Positions 10,628-19,251 of a stretch of DNA of 64,000 bases are shown piece after piece. Position numbers and translations under genes: made by a program. Under the pieces are notes generated by a model, which saw only the letters and a list, made by a program, of their open reading frames with translations, ran no database searches and was not told where the DNA came from. The first letter of the stretch is position 1, and each line of letters opens with the position of its first letter. Origin of the DNA: Bradyrhizobium sp. SZCCT0153 (GTDB taxonomy: Bacteria; Pseudomonadota; Alphaproteobacteria; Rhizobiales; Xanthobacteraceae); contig NZ_JAFCKS010000002.1 in assembly GCF_018129995.1 (NCBI RefSeq), positions 806,001 to 870,000 on the forward strand, in the 5' to 3' direction.

Positions 10628-11574
10628 GCGTGGCTCCTGAGACCATCGAGGAACAGCGCGACGATGACGAGGACACCGACGCTCGCGACCTGCACCGAGG
10701 ATGGCATCGAGATCAGGTTCAGCCCGTTGCGCAGCACACCGACCGCGATCACGCCAAGCAACGTGCCGAGCAGCCAGCCATTGCCGCGCTCGAAGGAGGT
10801 GCCGCCGACCGCGACGGCCGCAATCGCATCGAATTCGAGGCCGAGGCCGGCGGTGGGGTGGCCGGAATTCATCCGCGCGGTCATCAGCAGGCCCGCGATG
10901 CCGGCCATGGCGCCGCCGATCGCATAGACCGCGATCAGAAGCCGGTTCGGCGAGAGGCCGGCATAGCGCAGCGCCTCACGGTTGCCGCCGAGCGCGAAGA
11001 TGTAGGTGCCGAAGCGGGTGTGATAGAGCAAGCCGTGAAACGCGGCGTAAGTCACCAGCGCCATCACGATCGGCACGGGGATGCCCAGTAGCGTCGCCGA
11101 GTAGATGTCGCGCACGCTGTGGGGGATGCCGACCACGCTCTGGCCGTCGCTGACGATCAGCGACAGGCCTTGCGCCATGCCGAGCGTGCCGAGCGTCGCG
11201 ACGAAAGGCGGGATGCCGAGGATCGCGACCAGCCAGCCGTTGACGGTGCCGAAGGCGGCTCCCACGAGCAGGCCGGCACCGAGGCCGAGCAGCATCGATT
11301 GGGTCGCGAGCGAGACGATGGCGACGCAGAGCGAGGTCAGCGTCAGCACCGCGCCCATCGACAGGTCCAGCCCCTCGGTCATGATGATCAGGGTCATCGG
11401 CAGCGCCAGCATGGTCAGGATGGTCGACTGCACCAGCACGTTGGAGAGGTTGGCGACCGACAGGAAGCCGGGCGCGATCGCGCTGAACAGCGCGATCAGC
11501 AGCACCAGCACGATGGCAACGCCGGGAATGCGTTGCAGCGGATGGGGCTCGGAAACGACCGCGGCCTCACGCAT
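10624..11574 (-). CDS. Ribose-type ABC transporter permease (first)
   Basis: The 316-residue RbsC-family permease has the MTLIIMTEGLDLSMGAVLTL signature block, several hydrophobic helices and the GGTSFERGNGWLLGTLLGV region. It overlaps the ATPase stop by 8 bp on its 5' side and the second permease on its 3' side. Divergence from its neighbour (LSMGAV against LSVGAN) suggests an old duplication with subfunctionalised halves of the pore. Confidence 0.93.
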   Translation of the reverse strand: MREAAVVSEPHPLQRIPGVAIVLVLLIALFSAIAPGFLSVANLSNVLVQSTILTMLALPMTLIIMTEGLDLSMGAVLTLTSLCVAIVSLATQSMLLGLGAGLLVGAAFGTVNGWLVAILGIPPFVATLGTLGMAQGLSLIVSDGQSVVGIPHSVRDIYSATLLGIPVPIVMALVTYAAFHGLLYHTRFGTYIFALGGNREALRYAGLSPNRLLIAVYAIGGAMAGIAGLLMTARMNSGHPTAGLGLEFDAIAAVAVGGTSFERGNGWLLGTLLGVIAVGVLRNGLNLISMPSSVQVASVGVLVIVALFLDGLRSHA

Positions 11575-13093
11575 GATGCATCCCCAGTCGCACGATGTTC
11601 TCCTCGGTCAGTTCGTTGCGCGTCAAATGCCCGGCGATGCGGCCCTCGCGCATCACATAGGCGCGATCGCAGACATGGCAGATCTCGACCTGCTCGGACG
11701 AGATCATCAGCGCAGCGGCGCCTTCCGCGACCAGCCGGTCGATCAGCGCAAAGATCTCGGATTTGGCTCCGACGTCGATTCCCCGCGTCGGCTCGTCGAA
11801 GATGAAGAGTTTTGAACCGGCCGCCAGCCATTTTCCGATCACGACCTTCTGCTGGTTGCCGCCCGAAAGCAGGCCGACGGTCTGCCGCGCGCTTGGCGTC
11901 GCGATCCTCAACTGCCGGATCAGGCCGTCGGAGGTGCGCTGTGCGCTGCGCTGGTCGAACAGGCCGCTCGGGAACAGCTTGCGCAGCGCCGACACCACCA
12001 GATTGTCGCTCACCGACCGCAGCAGCGCGAGACCCTCGCTCTTGCGGCTCTCCGGGATCAGCGCGATGCCGCGGCGGGCGGCGAGATCAGGCTCGCCGGA
12101 AATGCTCTTGCCGTCGAACACGATCTCACCTGACGTCACGGGATCGGCGCCGAAGATCGCGCGCGCGACTTCGCTGCGGCCGGAACCGACCAGACCGCAG
12201 AGGCCCACGATCTCGCCCCGCCGGACCTCGATGTTGATGTCCGAAATCCCTGTCGAGGCGGTCAGTCCCCTGACCTCCAGCAGCAGCTCGCCGGGCTTGT
12301 CGGCAAAGTTGCGCGGGTAGGTCATGTCGACGTTGCGGCCGACCATCATGCGGACGAGCTGGTCCGGCGTTACGTCTTCGGGCCGGACGCCGTCGATGCG
12401 GCGGCCGTCGCGCAGCACGGTGATGCGGTCGCCGAGCGCGAACACTTCGGCCATGCGGTGGGAGATGTAGACGATGGAGACGCCATCGGCCTTCAGCCGC
12501 GCGATCAGCGCGAACAGAAGCTCCGTTTCGCGGTCGGACAGCGCCGCCGTCGGCTCGTCCATCACGAGGATGCGGGCGTTCTGGCTGATCGCTTTCGCGA
12601 TCTCGACCATCTGCTGCTGCGCCACGCCCAATTTGTCGACGATGGTGGAGGGATCGATGTCGAAGCCGATCGTGCCGAGCACGCGCCTCGCGTCGGCCAG
12701 AATCCTGCGGCGGTCGATGGTGCAGGGGATACGGCCCTTCGGCTCGCGGCCGAGGAAGATGTTCTGGGCGATATCGAGATGGGGGACGAGCGAGAACTCC
12801 TGGAAGATCACCGCGATGCCGAGCTTCTGCGCATCGGCGGTCGAGGAGATCGCGACCTTCTCGCCCTTGTAATAGAACTCGCCGGCGTCGGCGCGGTAGG
12901 CGCCGCACAGCACCTTCATCAGGCTCGACTTGCCGGCGCCGTTCTCCCCGAGCAGCATGTGGACTTCGCCGGGGAAGACGGCAAAGGACACGTCATCCAG
13001 CGCCTTGACGCCGGGAAACTCCTTGCTGATGCCGCGCAGCTCCAGCAGCGGCGTGGGCGAGACAGGCTCGATGGCCAATGCGGCGGTGCTCAT
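11567..13093 (-). CDS. Ribose-type ABC transporter ATP-binding protein (RbsA-like, two ABC domains)
   Basis: The 508-residue ATPase has two ABC domains as usual for the RbsA/MglA group. The N-domain has Walker [13 protein letters not shown] and Walker B ILVMDEPTAALS. The C-domain has the degenerate P-loop GLVGSGRSEVARAIFGA, the signature [15 protein letters not shown] and LFIFDEPTRGIDVG. It couples ATP hydrolysis to import through the two downstream permeases. The ATG overlaps the stop of the FAD oxidase (ATGA at 13090-13093), tying transport and catabolism into one transcript. Confidence 0.95.
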   Translation of the reverse strand: MSTAALAIEPVSPTPLLELRGISKEFPGVKALDDVSFAVFPGEVHMLLGENGAGKSSLMKVLCGAYRADAGEFYYKGEKVAISSTADAQKLGIAVIFQEFSLVPHLDIAQNIFLGREPKGRIPCTIDRRRILADARRVLGTIGFDIDPSTIVDKLGVAQQQMVEIAKAISQNARILVMDEPTAALSDRETELLFALIARLKADGVSIVYISHRMAEVFALGDRITVLRDGRRIDGVRPEDVTPDQLVRMMVGRNVDMTYPRNFADKPGELLLEVRGLTASTGISDINIEVRRGEIVGLCGLVGSGRSEVARAIFGADPVTSGEIVFDGKSISGEPDLAARRGIALIPESRKSEGLALLRSVSDNLVVSALRKLFPSGLFDQRSAQRTSDGLIRQLRIATPSARQTVGLLSGGNQQKVVIGKWLAAGSKLFIFDEPTRGIDVGAKSEIFALIDRLVAEGAAALMISSEQVEICHVCDRAYVMREGRIAGHLTRNELTEENIVRLGMHHA

Positions 13094-14484
13094 GCGCGCG
13101 CTCCGCTTGCAAAGATCTTTCCGGGGTTCATCAGTCCATCAGGGTCGAGCGCGGTCTTGATCTGTCGCATCACGTCGACGGCTTCGCCGAGCTCGTCGGT
13201 GAGATAGTCGATCTTGCCGAGGCCGATACCGTGCTCGCCGGTGCAGGTGCCGTCCATGGCGATGGCGCGGGCGACCATGCGGGCCTGGAGCGCCTTGGCG
13301 CCTTCGGCCTCTTCGGGCTTCGCGGGGTCGATCAGGATCAGCATGTGGAAATTGCCGTCGCCGACATGGCCGACGATCGGCGCAATAAAGCCGTGCTCAT
13401 CCGCATCGCGCCGGGTCTCGGTCAGGCATTCCGCCAGCCGCGAGATCGGCACGCAGACATCGGTGATCACGGCGCGCGCGCCGGGCCGCAGGCCCAGGCC
13501 CGCATAAAGCGTGTTGTCGCGCGCGTGCCAGAGCCGGCTGCGGTCTTCCGCCGCCTTGGCCCAGGCAAAGCCATGGCCGCCATGATCGGCGGCGATGGCT
13601 TGCGCGGCCTCGGCCTGCTCGGCGACGGAGGTCTCGGAGCCATGGAATTCGAAGAACAGGGTGGGAGCCTCGCGATAGCCGAGCTTTGCGTAGGCGTTGA
13701 TGCCGCGCATCATGACGTCGTCGAGCAGCTCGATGCGCGCGACGGGGATCGCGGACTGGATCACGGAGATCGCCGTGTCGACGGCATTGTGCAGCGTGTC
13801 GAAGCTGCAGACCGCTGCCGAGATCGCCTGTGGCACCGGGTGCACCTTCAACGTGATCTCTGTGATGATCCCGAGCGTGCCTTCGGCCCCGACGAACATG
13901 CGCGTCAAATCGTAACCGGCGGCCGATTTGCGCGCGCGCCTGGCGGTTCGGATGACCCGGCCGTCGGCGAGCACCACCTCGAGCGCCATGACGTTGTCCT
14001 TCATGGTGCCGTAGCGCACTGCCATGGTGCCGGACGCGCGCGTCGACGTCATGCCGCCGATGGAGGCGTCCGCGCCGGGATCGATCGGAAAGAAAAGTCC
14101 GGTCCCTCGAAGCTCGGCATTGAGCTGCTTTCGCGTGATGCCGGGCTGCACCACGACATCCATGTCGCTGTCGTGCACGGTCAGAACCCTGTTCATGCGC
14201 GAGAAGTCGAAGCACACGCCGCCCGCGACGGAAGCGGCATTGCCTTCCAGCGAGGTGCCGGCGCCGAACGGCACGATTGGCATATTCGCGGCCGCGCACA
14301 GCTTGACGATCTCCGCGACCTCCTGGGTGGTCTCGGGGAAAACGACGATGTCGGGGGGCAGGTTGCGATAATGCGACTCGCTCTGCCCATGCTGGTCGAG
14401 CACGGCGCGAGCGACGCTCGCGCGCGGACCGATCATCCCCGACAGGCGATCGGCCAATATGCCCGTGCTGACACGCGGCCCCAT
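13090..14484 (-). CDS. FAD-binding oxidase/dehydrogenase, GlcD / D-lactate dehydrogenase family
   Basis: This flavoprotein (464 residues from the ATG at 14484) has an N-terminal FAD_binding_4 domain with PFGAGTSLEGNAASVAGGVC, then SDMDVVVQPGITRKQLNAEL and GTMAVRYGTMKDNVMALEVV, and a C-terminal FAD-oxidase domain ending CTGEHGIGLGKIDYL. Relatives oxidise 2-hydroxyacids such as D-lactate or glycolate and pass electrons to a quinone or cytochrome. A GTG six bases upstream is also open, but the GGGGAG spaced 5 bp from 14484 favours the ATG. In this operon it may oxidise a ring-derived hydroxyacid; the substrate is unknown. Confidence 0.9.
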   Translation of the reverse strand: MGPRVSTGILADRLSGMIGPRASVARAVLDQHGQSESHYRNLPPDIVVFPETTQEVAEIVKLCAAANMPIVPFGAGTSLEGNAASVAGGVCFDFSRMNRVLTVHDSDMDVVVQPGITRKQLNAELRGTGLFFPIDPGADASIGGMTSTRASGTMAVRYGTMKDNVMALEVVLADGRVIRTARRARKSAAGYDLTRMFVGAEGTLGIITEITLKVHPVPQAISAAVCSFDTLHNAVDTAISVIQSAIPVARIELLDDVMMRGINAYAKLGYREAPTLFFEFHGSETSVAEQAEAAQAIAADHGGHGFAWAKAAEDRSRLWHARDNTLYAGLGLRPGARAVITDVCVPISRLAECLTETRRDADEHGFIAPIVGHVGDGNFHMLILIDPAKPEEAEGAKALQARMVARAIAMDGTCTGEHGIGLGKIDYLTDELGEAVDVMRQIKTALDPDGLMNPGKIFASGARA

Positions 14485-14541
14485 CCTCACTCCCCGTCTG
14501 CTCCCTGTTGCCGGACTCTTGTCGGTCCGTCGCCGTCCAGT

Positions 14542-15426
14542 CTAGGCGGCTCTTGCATTGCTCGCGACCTGCTTCAGGCCGAAATCGTAATTGAGGTGAA
14601 AATAGTCGCCGTCCACCATGCGACCATCCGGCGCACGCCCCGCCGGATGACGGGTGAACTCGCGGATCAGGCTGTCCTTGACGCCGAACACGACGTCAGA
14701 GTCGAGATATTTGTCGCCGGCGACGAACACGTGGGTCACGAGCTGCTCGAAGCCGGGCGCCGAGATCATGAAGTGCACATGCGCCGGACGCCAGGGATGG
14801 CGGCCCTGCACCTCGAGCATCTCGCCGACCGGGCCGTCATGCGGGATCGGATAGGCGGCCGGCTTGATCGACCAGAAATGGAAGCGGCCGTTGGCGTCGG
14901 TGTGGAAGCGCGCGCGCATCGCGAGATTTCCGATCTCGTCGAGCTGCTGCACGTCGTAATAGCCGTCATCGTCGGAGTGCCAGACGTCCACGATGGCGCC
15001 CGCAAGCGGACGTCCGTCGACGGTCGAGACCGAGCCGGTGACCAGCATCGGGTCGCCTTCCATCGGGCCGGAGATATCGGCGCCGCTGTCCTTCTCCGGC
15101 GCTGCCTGGACGAAGAACGGTCCCAGCACCGTGGTCTCGGTCGCGCCTTCCGGCACCGGATGGTTGATCGCGTCGACCAGCATGGAGACGCCGAGCGTAT
15201 CCGACAGCAGGATAAACTCCTGGCGCTTGTCGTCGCACATGTGCCCGGTGCGGGTCAGGAAGTCGATACCGTATTCCCATTCCTTCTGGGTCGGCCGCAC
15301 CTCGCGGACGAAGGCATGAAGGTGGCGCACCAGAGCTTCGCTGACCTGCTTGATACGCGGATCGGTCGCGCCCGCGATCCGCTCAATCACCGCCTCGGTG
15401 ATCGTGGTTTCGTTGAAGTTACGCAT
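14542..15426 (-). CDS. Intradiol ring-cleavage dioxygenase, hydroxyquinol 1,2-dioxygenase-like
   Basis: The 294-residue enzyme has the N-terminal dioxygenase_N domain and the catalytic intradiol barrel. The Fe(III) ligands are visible as Tyr156/157 (DGYYDV), Tyr192 (AYPIP), His216 and His218 (RPAHVHF). Length and N-domain match hydroxyquinol and catechol 1,2-dioxygenases. A maleylacetate reductase in the same operon, the next step after hydroxyquinol cleavage, argues for 1,2,4-trihydroxybenzene over catechol. A CGGAGG is well placed before the ATG. The substrate assignment is inferred from context. Confidence 0.9.
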   Translation of the reverse strand: MRNFNETTITEAVIERIAGATDPRIKQVSEALVRHLHAFVREVRPTQKEWEYGIDFLTRTGHMCDDKRQEFILLSDTLGVSMLVDAINHPVPEGATETTVLGPFFVQAAPEKDSGADISGPMEGDPMLVTGSVSTVDGRPLAGAIVDVWHSDDDGYYDVQQLDEIGNLAMRARFHTDANGRFHFWSIKPAAYPIPHDGPVGEMLEVQGRHPWRPAHVHFMISAPGFEQLVTHVFVAGDKYLDSDVVFGVKDSLIREFTRHPAGRAPDGRMVDGDYFHLNYDFGLKQVASNARAA

Positions 15427-15441
15427 GTTTGCCTCCGTAGA

Positions 15442-16344
15442 TCACAGCTTCGGCTCGCCGAGGCCGGACAACCGTTCCAGATGCTTGACGGTCGCGATGA
15501 AGTCGGTGTCGCCGTCGCCCTGTGCGATCAGCGATCCATAGGTCTCGCGCACCTGGGCGGCGAGCTGAAGCGGAACGCCGACGGCATGTCCGGCGCCGAG
15601 GATCAGGTCGAGATCCTTGGCCATCTGCTTGCATGAGAAGCTGGACTCGAAATCGCGGGTCCGCAGCGGCGCGGTCTTGTACTTCACCATGGGCGAGGTC
15701 ACCGCGCTGTCGTCCAGCACCTTCAGAATATCCTGCCAGGCGATGCCGCCCTTGCGCGCCAGCGCCAGGCTCTCGGCCATCATCGCCGCCGATACCGCGA
15801 TCATCAGATTGACCGCGAGCTTGGCGTAGCGAGCTTCCTCGGTCGGCCCGAGGTAGGTCTGGGCGCGGGTGAACGCCGCGAACAGCGGCTTTGCGTTTTC
15901 GAAGGCGTCTTTCGGCCCCGAGACGAAGCAGGTCAATGCGCCCGTGTGAACGATGCTGGCATTGCCGGAGACCGGCGCGCGCAGATAGAGGATGTCGCGT
16001 GCCTGCGCCGCGGCGCCGACATCAGCGGAGGCTTCGACGCTCACGGTGCTGGTCTCGATCAGGACGGCTCCGGGCGCCATTGCGGCGATGAGCCCGCTGG
16101 GGCCGAGCAGCGCGCCGCGCAAGGCTGCATCATCGGGCAGGGACGTGATGACCACCGCCTTGCCGCTCACGGCTTCAGCCGGCGAAGCAGCAATCGAAAT
16201 TCCCTGCCTACGGGCCTCGCTGATCCGCGCTGCGCTCTGGTCGAACGCGGTGACGGCGTAACCGGCCTTGGCGACGAGCGCCGACATCGGCAGGCCCATC
16301 TTGCCGATCCCGATGAAAGCGACATTCCTTGAAGCGTCAGTCAT
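15442..16344 (-). CDS. NAD(P)-dependent beta-hydroxyacid dehydrogenase (3-hydroxyisobutyrate dehydrogenase family)
   Basis: The 300-residue protein has the N-terminal Rossmann motif VAFIGIGKMGLPMSALV, a second family block around APVSGNASIVHTGALTCFVSG, and the catalytic lysine context YAKLAVNLMIAVSAAMMAES. These are the hallmarks of 3-hydroxyisobutyrate, tartronate-semialdehyde and related dehydrogenases. Here it probably oxidises or reduces a short hydroxyacid or semialdehyde in the pathway. It lies 15 bp from the dioxygenase gene and 21 bp after the amidohydrolase gene. Confidence 0.9.
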   Translation of the reverse strand: MTDASRNVAFIGIGKMGLPMSALVAKAGYAVTAFDQSAARISEARRQGISIAASPAEAVSGKAVVITSLPDDAALRGALLGPSGLIAAMAPGAVLIETSTVSVEASADVGAAAQARDILYLRAPVSGNASIVHTGALTCFVSGPKDAFENAKPLFAAFTRAQTYLGPTEEARYAKLAVNLMIAVSAAMMAESLALARKGGIAWQDILKVLDDSAVTSPMVKYKTAPLRTRDFESSFSCKQMAKDLDLILGAGHAVGVPLQLAAQVRETYGSLIAQGDGDTDFIATVKHLERLSGLGEPKL

Positions 16345-16365
16345 TGATCTTGTCCATTGGCGCCT

Positions 16366-17739
16366 TCAGGCGGCGCGTCCCTGTCGTTCGATGTCCTGCA
16401 CCAGCCGCCGGCCGGATTGCGCCAGCAACTCTTTCTTCGCTTCCAAGCCCGCAACCAGCAGTTGGCCGTTCCGTTTCTTCCAGGAGCCCCCGATCATGAC
16501 GGCCTCGATATTGGCGAGGCTGGTCTGCATCACGACGGTCGCGATGGGATCGTGCACCGGAAAGAGGTTGAGATCCGAGGCGTTGATGATGACGAGGTCG
16601 GCAAGCTTGCCCGGCGTCAGAGAGCCGATCTGGTTGTCGCGGCCAAGCATGCGCGCACCCTCGATGGTGATCCAGCGCAGCGCTTCGCGGACCGGAATCG
16701 TAGTAGTCGCCGGAATCGTGCCGCTCACTTTGCGTGACTCGGCATTGTCGAGTGCCCGTTGCATCGACAGCGCGACGCGCGCGACGCCGAATAGGTCGCC
16801 GGCCAGCACGGATTCGAGGTCGATGCCGATCGTCGGCCGCACGCCGCGCTTGAGCAGCCGTCCGGTGATCGGGAAGCCGTGGCCCTGGATCATCTCGTTC
16901 TCTGGCGTGACGGAGAAGGACACACCGAGATCGACAAGACGATCGAGGAGATCGTCGGGCAGATCGTTGCCGTGGACGATGTTGATGCCGGCGCCAACGA
17001 GGCCGGCCTCGATCAGCTTCTCCCAGCCATCAGGCGTCTTCGCGGGGCCGCCACCCTGATGCATCGATGCGATCAGCTTGAGTTCGCGCGCCAGGCGGAA
17101 ATCGTGCATGGCGACGTCCAGCGTCGAGTAGTGCGGGCCGAGGATCGCAAGACCAAGCGTGACGAGGCCGTCGCGGTCGGCGAGGGGCCCTGCCAGCAGC
17201 CGCTCGACCTCGCGGCGCGGATGCGGCACTTCCGAGAAATGCGGTTCGCCCGATTTTGGCTCAGGCTTCGGCGAGCCATGAAAGAAGGCGGCGCGGATCC
17301 CGCTCTCGACCAGGCCAAGCACGGCGGCGTCGGTGTGAGCGGGCGTCGGATTGTTGTGGCACCAGTCGACCAGCGTAGTGGTGCCGCAATTGATCTGGTT
17401 CAGCGCGCCGACGACGGTCGCAATGTAGATGTCCTCGGGCCGGAATACGGTCGCGAGCCCGGCATGCATGCGGCGGAAATATTCCAGCAGCGTCCAGTTC
17501 GCGGCATAGCCGCGCAGGGCCGTTTGCCAGGTGTGCATGTGTGCGTTGATGAGGCCGGGGATGACGATGCGCCCCGTGCCGTCGACGATCTCGGTCTCGG
17601 CCGCACCGCTGCCGAGGTCGATCGATGGGCGTACGTCGACGATGCGGATCCCGTCGACCAGCACGTCGCCGGCCGAAAAATCGCCGATCGAATCATCCAT
17701 GCTGATGACCGTGGCGGATTTGATCAGCGTGCGCCGCAT
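16366..17739 (-). CDS. Amidohydrolase family protein (AtzA/TrzN/cytosine-deaminase-like)
   Basis: This metal-dependent hydrolase (457 residues from the ATG at 17739) has the metal-binding NAHMHTW motif in the N-half, SMHQGG and NIVHGNDL histidine contexts in the middle and the IGIDLESV aspartate near the end of the barrel. N- and C-terminal beta-sandwich parts (VISMDDSIGDFSAGDV and ITPGKLADLVI-like TPGKLADLVI) are present. Relatives remove amino or chloro groups from N-heterocycles or open cyclic amides. The open frame extends 9 codons further upstream into the preceding gene, but the ATG four bases after that gene's stop is the natural start. Confidence 0.9.
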   Translation of the reverse strand: MRRTLIKSATVISMDDSIGDFSAGDVLVDGIRIVDVRPSIDLGSGAAETEIVDGTGRIVIPGLINAHMHTWQTALRGYAANWTLLEYFRRMHAGLATVFRPEDIYIATVVGALNQINCGTTTLVDWCHNNPTPAHTDAAVLGLVESGIRAAFFHGSPKPEPKSGEPHFSEVPHPRREVERLLAGPLADRDGLVTLGLAILGPHYSTLDVAMHDFRLARELKLIASMHQGGGPAKTPDGWEKLIEAGLVGAGINIVHGNDLPDDLLDRLVDLGVSFSVTPENEMIQGHGFPITGRLLKRGVRPTIGIDLESVLAGDLFGVARVALSMQRALDNAESRKVSGTIPATTTIPVREALRWITIEGARMLGRDNQIGSLTPGKLADLVIINASDLNLFPVHDPIATVVMQTSLANIEAVMIGGSWKKRNGQLLVAGLEAKKELLAQSGRRLVQDIERQGRAA

Positions 17740-17743
17740 CGCT

Positions 17744-18823
17744 TTACGCCGCCGCTTCAATGGCAACAGGCCGTTCGCCGGCCCAGGCGCGCGCGATCAG
17801 GTCGCGGATGGCGCCGCGCTCGAGCGGGCGCGGATTCCAGTAGGCGTTGGTGACCGCGAGATCGGCTGCCTTGTCGATGCCGCTCTCGGGCATGCCGACG
17901 TCGCGCAGCGCGACCTTCGCACCTAGCCGTCCTGCAAGGTCATAAAGTCCCTGCGATGCATCGGTCGCACCGATTGCGCGCGAGATGCGTGCCATCGCGT
18001 CCGGCACCGCCGGTGCGTTGTAGGCGAGCGCATGCGGCAGTACGATGGTGTGGGTCTCTGCATGCGGCAGATTAAATGTGCCGCCGAGCGTGTGACAGAG
18101 CTTGTGATGCAGCGCCATGCCGACAGTGCCGAGGCAGACGCCGCACAGCCACGCGCCATATAGTGCTTCGGTGCGGGCCTCGCGGTCATCGCTCTTAATG
18201 GCGATGGCGGGCAGGGCGCGGGCCAGCGCGCGGATGCCTTGTTCCGCCATCAGCGAGGTGACGGGATTGGTATCGCGCGCGTAAAGCGCTTCCACCGCAT
18301 GCGCGATCGCGTTGATGCCCGAGGTCGCGGCCAGGCTCGCCGGCAGCGTCAGGGTGAGATCGACGTCGTAGATCACGGTCTCCGGCAGCACCGCCGCGTC
18401 GCGCACCGTGGTCTTGAGGCCGTTCTCGGTCTGGCCGACGATCGGCGTCATCTCCGAGCCGGCATAGGTGGTGGGAATGCAGAGCTGGTTGACGCCGGTA
18501 CGCAGCGCCAGCGCCTTGCCGAGACCCGTCGTCGATCCGCCGCCGAGCGAGACGACGCAGTCGGCGTCGCACGCCTTCATCGCCGCGAGCGCCCGCTCCG
18601 TGACATCGACCGGCGTATGCATGGTGGCGCCGGGAAAGATCCCGGCGTAGAGCGAGCCAAGCGCCGTCCCAAGGCTCTTGCCCTGCGCCTCCTGCTGCGG
18701 CGTCGTCAGCACCAGTGCGCGCTTGCCGCCGAGTCGCTCGACTTCGGCCTTGGCGCTAGCCAGCGTTCCGCTACCGAACACGACGCGGCAGGGCAGGTTT
18801 TCAAAGGTGAACGAACCGATCAT
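17744..18823 (-). CDS. Maleylacetate reductase
   Basis: The 359-residue iron-containing-alcohol-dehydrogenase-family enzyme reduces maleylacetate to 3-oxoadipate with NAD(P)H. The dinucleotide site GGGSTTGLGKALAL, the TTYAGSEMTPIVG segment characteristic of maleylacetate reductases and the metal-site region MALHHKLCHTLGGTFNLPHA are all present. It pairs with the intradiol dioxygenase in the same operon as the standard hydroxyquinol lower pathway. Its ATG overlaps the stop of the Dabb gene (ATGA at 18820-18823). Confidence 0.93.
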   Translation of the reverse strand: MIGSFTFENLPCRVVFGSGTLASAKAEVERLGGKRALVLTTPQQEAQGKSLGTALGSLYAGIFPGATMHTPVDVTERALAAMKACDADCVVSLGGGSTTGLGKALALRTGVNQLCIPTTYAGSEMTPIVGQTENGLKTTVRDAAVLPETVIYDVDLTLTLPASLAATSGINAIAHAVEALYARDTNPVTSLMAEQGIRALARALPAIAIKSDDREARTEALYGAWLCGVCLGTVGMALHHKLCHTLGGTFNLPHAETHTIVLPHALAYNAPAVPDAMARISRAIGATDASQGLYDLAGRLGAKVALRDVGMPESGIDKAADLAVTNAYWNPRPLERGAIRDLIARAWAGERPVAIEAAA

Positions 18824-19143
18824 GCGCCGGTCTCTTTGATGGGATAATCCACCTGGAAGCGGCCGATCCGCAAGTCGCCCAGCGCCTCGCGGACGCGCAA
18901 ATGTTCGGGGTGGGTGGCGTAGGCGGCGAGAGCGGCGTGGTCGGTGAATTCGGAGAACAGCACCACGTCGCAGGCGTAATCGACATCGCTGACGTCGAGC
19001 CCTACTTCAATATGGGTGAGGCCCTCGATCCGGCCGCGCAGCCCCTCGAACAGGGTTTTGACCTTGGCCCGGGCGGCGGAACGCTCCGCTGGCGTCTCCC
19101 CGCGCAGCCGCCACATCACGATGTGCCTGATCGGGCCCGACAT
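18820..19143 (-). CDS. Dabb family (stress-responsive alpha/beta barrel) protein
   Basis: The 107-residue protein starts IRHIVMWRLRGETPAERS, the typical Dabb N-terminus, and continues with EGLTHIEVGLDVS, the DVVLFSEFTDHAALAAYATHPEH block and the C-terminal VDYPIKE strand. Dabb proteins are small dimeric ferredoxin-like barrels; some act as cyclases or lactone-handling enzymes. It is the first gene of the leftward operon, starting 108 bp from the divergent LysR gene. A much longer frame extends to 20226 but runs antisense through LysR, so the ATG at 19143 is taken. Confidence 0.88.
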   Translation of the reverse strand: MSGPIRHIVMWRLRGETPAERSAARAKVKTLFEGLRGRIEGLTHIEVGLDVSDVDYACDVVLFSEFTDHAALAAYATHPEHLRVREALGDLRIGRFQVDYPIKETGA

Positions 19144-19232
19144 TTCCCAGTTTCCTCGCCTGCAATCTTGCTTCTGTTGCGGCCATTTTGGCTTGCGGGA
19201 TACGGAAATAAAGGTCAATAATCGCAAGTCTC

Positions 19233-19251
19233 TTTTCCTAAATGTGGAAAA
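19233..19251. promoter_or_regulatory. Inverted repeat abutting the LysR start codon
   Basis: TTTTCC-N7-GGAAAA forms a 6-bp inverted repeat that ends directly at the ATG of the LysR gene. It lies in the 108-bp divergent region between the LysR gene and the Dabb-led operon, where LysR-type regulators normally bind. It could be an autoregulatory site; no ribosome-binding sequence is otherwise evident there. Confidence 0.4.

Noticed and set aside
13078..15636. 852-codon open frame on the plus strand
   Set aside because: It runs antisense through the GlcD-like, dioxygenase and dehydrogenase genes, all with clear motifs. Its composition is typical of GC-rich shadow frames and it shows no domain.
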